Source of the DNA: Circinella minor
Lineage: Eukaryota; Mucoromycota; Mucoromycetes; Mucorales; Lichtheimiaceae
NCBI GenBank assembly: GCA_016758965.1
Contig: JAEPRB010000067.1
Coordinates: forward strand, 109,305-173,304
Direction: 5' to 3'
DNA length: 64,000 bases
Positions 62,451 to 64,000 of this stretch are shown piece after piece. The position numbers and the translations under genes were made by a program. Under the pieces are notes generated by a model. The model had not been told where the DNA came from, searched no databases, and saw only the letters and a program-made list of their open reading frames with translations. Positions within the stretch are counted from its first letter, which is position 1, and every line of letters starts with the position of its first letter.

Positions 62451-63839
62451 CTATTGAATACGGAATCGTTCTGGTGATTGTTTGACAGTCTTTTGAATAG
62501 CCATAAGGATATTATACATCATTTCCAAGTTAGGAACTTCCATACCCTTTGCTTTTGCACGACGCAAAGGAGTACCAAGAATTACACTAATTTCCATAGG
62601 TTGACCACGTTCAAAATCAAGAAGCCTATATACACATATATATATTAGTAAATAGGAAACTCATTGGAGGAGAATAATCATAACATATGGTACAATGGTA
62701 TAATAATACTTACATGGAAGGCTGAAATTGCATCGTTCATTATTGTTAACCAGCAAGATGATCATATAGATAACATATAAATTATTTAAAATTATTAGCT
62801 TTCATTCTGATTTTTTTTTTTAGAAAAAAATCTCGTTCCTTTTTTTTTTTTTTTTACCTTGTAGTCCATAGCAGTGGCACGGGTACGTTCTAACATAGTT
62901 TCAATTTGTTCTTCTGCATTATATTCATATCCTACAGCATTAGCAGCTTCAATCATCTCATGCATTAATTTCTTTACAGTCGTCATAGCTTCTGGACAAT
63001 TCAAAACTTCGGTTGTATTCATACGTGCGACGGTACAAACAGGAGAGAATGTAGCATTCCAAAACAATTTCTGCCAGCGAACTTGTTCAATATCCTTAAC
63101 AGTACTAACAGTACATCCACCCTTACGTAAAAGATCAACGAATGAATCCAAATGTTGTTCAGCATTGACAGGAGATGCTAAATAATTACCAGCAATAAGT
63201 GATTCATCACCCACCATCTTAATATGGCCTGGAGAAGTTTGTGAAGTACCAATATATCTAATAAAAAAAATAGTTTGAATTTTATAAATATAATCATTTA
63301 AAACCTTACAATCAAAGTAAAATTTCAATTATGCAGCCTCCCTTCTCCTCTACTCTACTTCAACTTACGCAACAATCGAAACAATAGGATTATCAGGGAA
63401 ACGCTCAATGATAGGATCTTCAACACCCAAACCATTTTGAATCAAAACAATGGTTGTTTTACCCTTGGTGATAGCTGGTGCAATAATATCAGGAACAGAA
63501 TAAACATCCGGCAAACTTTTAGTGGTTACCATGACATAGTCAAAGGGTTCCTCAGGAACAGACTTGACAACTATATATATATTGATTTAACATGTTTGAT
63601 AAAAAAAAATGTTATCATTAAAAAAAAGTATAAAAGAAAAAATAAAATGTAAAAAAAAAAAAAGTGAATGAGGGAAAACCAACCTTCATTAGGAACAAAA
63701 GTTTCTTGACCAAACTTTTTAGAATCAATCTTTAACCCATTGTTACGAACAGCTTCATAGTTAGATCGACATACTGTTGTAACATGAGCATTTTTGGACA
63801 ATCGCCAACTATAAATGGCACCGATCGCACCAGTACCAA
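62451..63839 (-). CDS. Ketopantoate reductase (ApbA/PanE) family, first exon missing from the window
   Basis: Exons on the minus strand: 63839-63684, 63570-63369, 63257-62858, 62721-62714 (8 nt), 62625-62451. The frame is continuous for 312 residues. The NADPH fold starts at VGTGAIGAIYSWRLS, so only about 10 residues and the ATG are lacking. Other marks: VMVTTKS, TTIVLIQNGLGVED, the catalytic-region block VRWQKLFWNATFSPVCTV, and PSMLLDFERGQPMEISVILG with RAKAKGMEVPNLEMMY at the end. The family reduces 2-dehydropantoate to pantoate in vitamin B5/CoA synthesis; fungal paralogues may use other keto acids. The acceptor AG at 63841-63840 implies a 5' exon, which I cannot find in the remaining 160 bases. 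The 8-nt microexon is needed to keep the PSML motif in phase. Confidence 0.88.
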
Positions 63840-63892
63840 CTTCATTATTATTATTATTTAGATCATTGAAACATCCTTGATTTTTTTTGGTG

Positions 63893-64000
63893 GAGTTAAT
63901 GAGTAGTGAAAATTAACGGATATGAAATTAACGGGGTCCCTTTGTAATTGTTAATCGCCAATTATTTGTATTAGCGGGCATGACTCCGCTTTAACCACTG
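63893..64000 (-). mobile_element. Possible pogo/jerky-type transposon terminus
   Basis: Read on the minus strand from the window edge, the sequence starts CAGTGGTTAAAGCGG and has repeated GTTAAT words (CCCCGTTAATTTC, TCCGTTAATTTTC). A CAGT start with repeated GTTAA/TTAAC words is usual at ends of pogo/Tigger/jerky elements. No partner repeat lies in the window, so this is weak. Confidence 0.25.

Noticed and set aside
1..64000. CRISPR arrays, bacterial operons, tRNA or rRNA genes
   Set aside because: No regularly spaced repeats, no bacterial gene layout, and no clover-leaf or rRNA signature was seen; spliceosomal introns show a eukaryotic genome.

Overview
The window reads as nuclear DNA of an early-diverging, AT-rich fungus, most likely Mucoromycota. 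Protein genes are cut by many short GT-AG introns (mostly about 40-180 bp) and separated by AT-rich spacers with long A/T runs. Supporting content is a class II (plant/fungal type) DAHP synthase, a GLI-like zinc-finger factor rich in Gln/Asn runs, an Mlp1/TPR nuclear-basket protein, and remnants of KDZ/Plavaka-type and Tc1/mariner-like DNA transposons. I built gene models by hand from splice phase and family sequence; no search was run, and species assignment is not possible.

Layout. 1-4294: no recognisable gene. 4295-5142: Hub1 ubiquitin-like protein fused to an N-terminal RS region. 8823-11799: one protein joining an RGS domain to an AIF/FSP1-like FAD/NAD oxidoreductase. 14635-18845: a transposon graveyard (degraded KDZ-like transposase with a divergent broken ORF, an RRM gene fragment, a 165-bp MITE, and a 1.09-kb element with perfect inverted repeats and a TA target duplication). 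21709-33441: IFRD-family regulator, NT5DC-type HAD nucleotidase, class II DAHP synthase, MFS monocarboxylate-type transporter. 33442-37133: gene-free spacer. 37134-39072: RING-H2 E3 ligase. 41683-44502: pyruvate dehydrogenase kinase followed closely by CENP-X/MHF2. 44738-47668: zinc-finger factor, divergent from the 1597-residue Mlp1/TPR gene at 48141-54128.

54458-60000 is a recently duplicated block: three zeta-class GST genes on the minus strand, with a broken copy of the Mlp1/TPR 3' end between the first and second, and a shared upstream region repeated before the first and third. 60236-61360 holds a GC-rich hairpin pair and a decayed ORF. 62451-63839 is a ketopantoate reductase-family gene whose first exon is not in the window and which uses an 8-nt microexon.

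Most genes are ordinary housekeeping functions (splicing, aromatic biosynthesis, mitochondrial carbon control, nuclear pore, kinetochore/DNA repair). The strongest candidates for something undescribed are the RGS-oxidoreductase fusion, the RS-Hub1 fusion and the mosaic GST/Mlp1 duplication.
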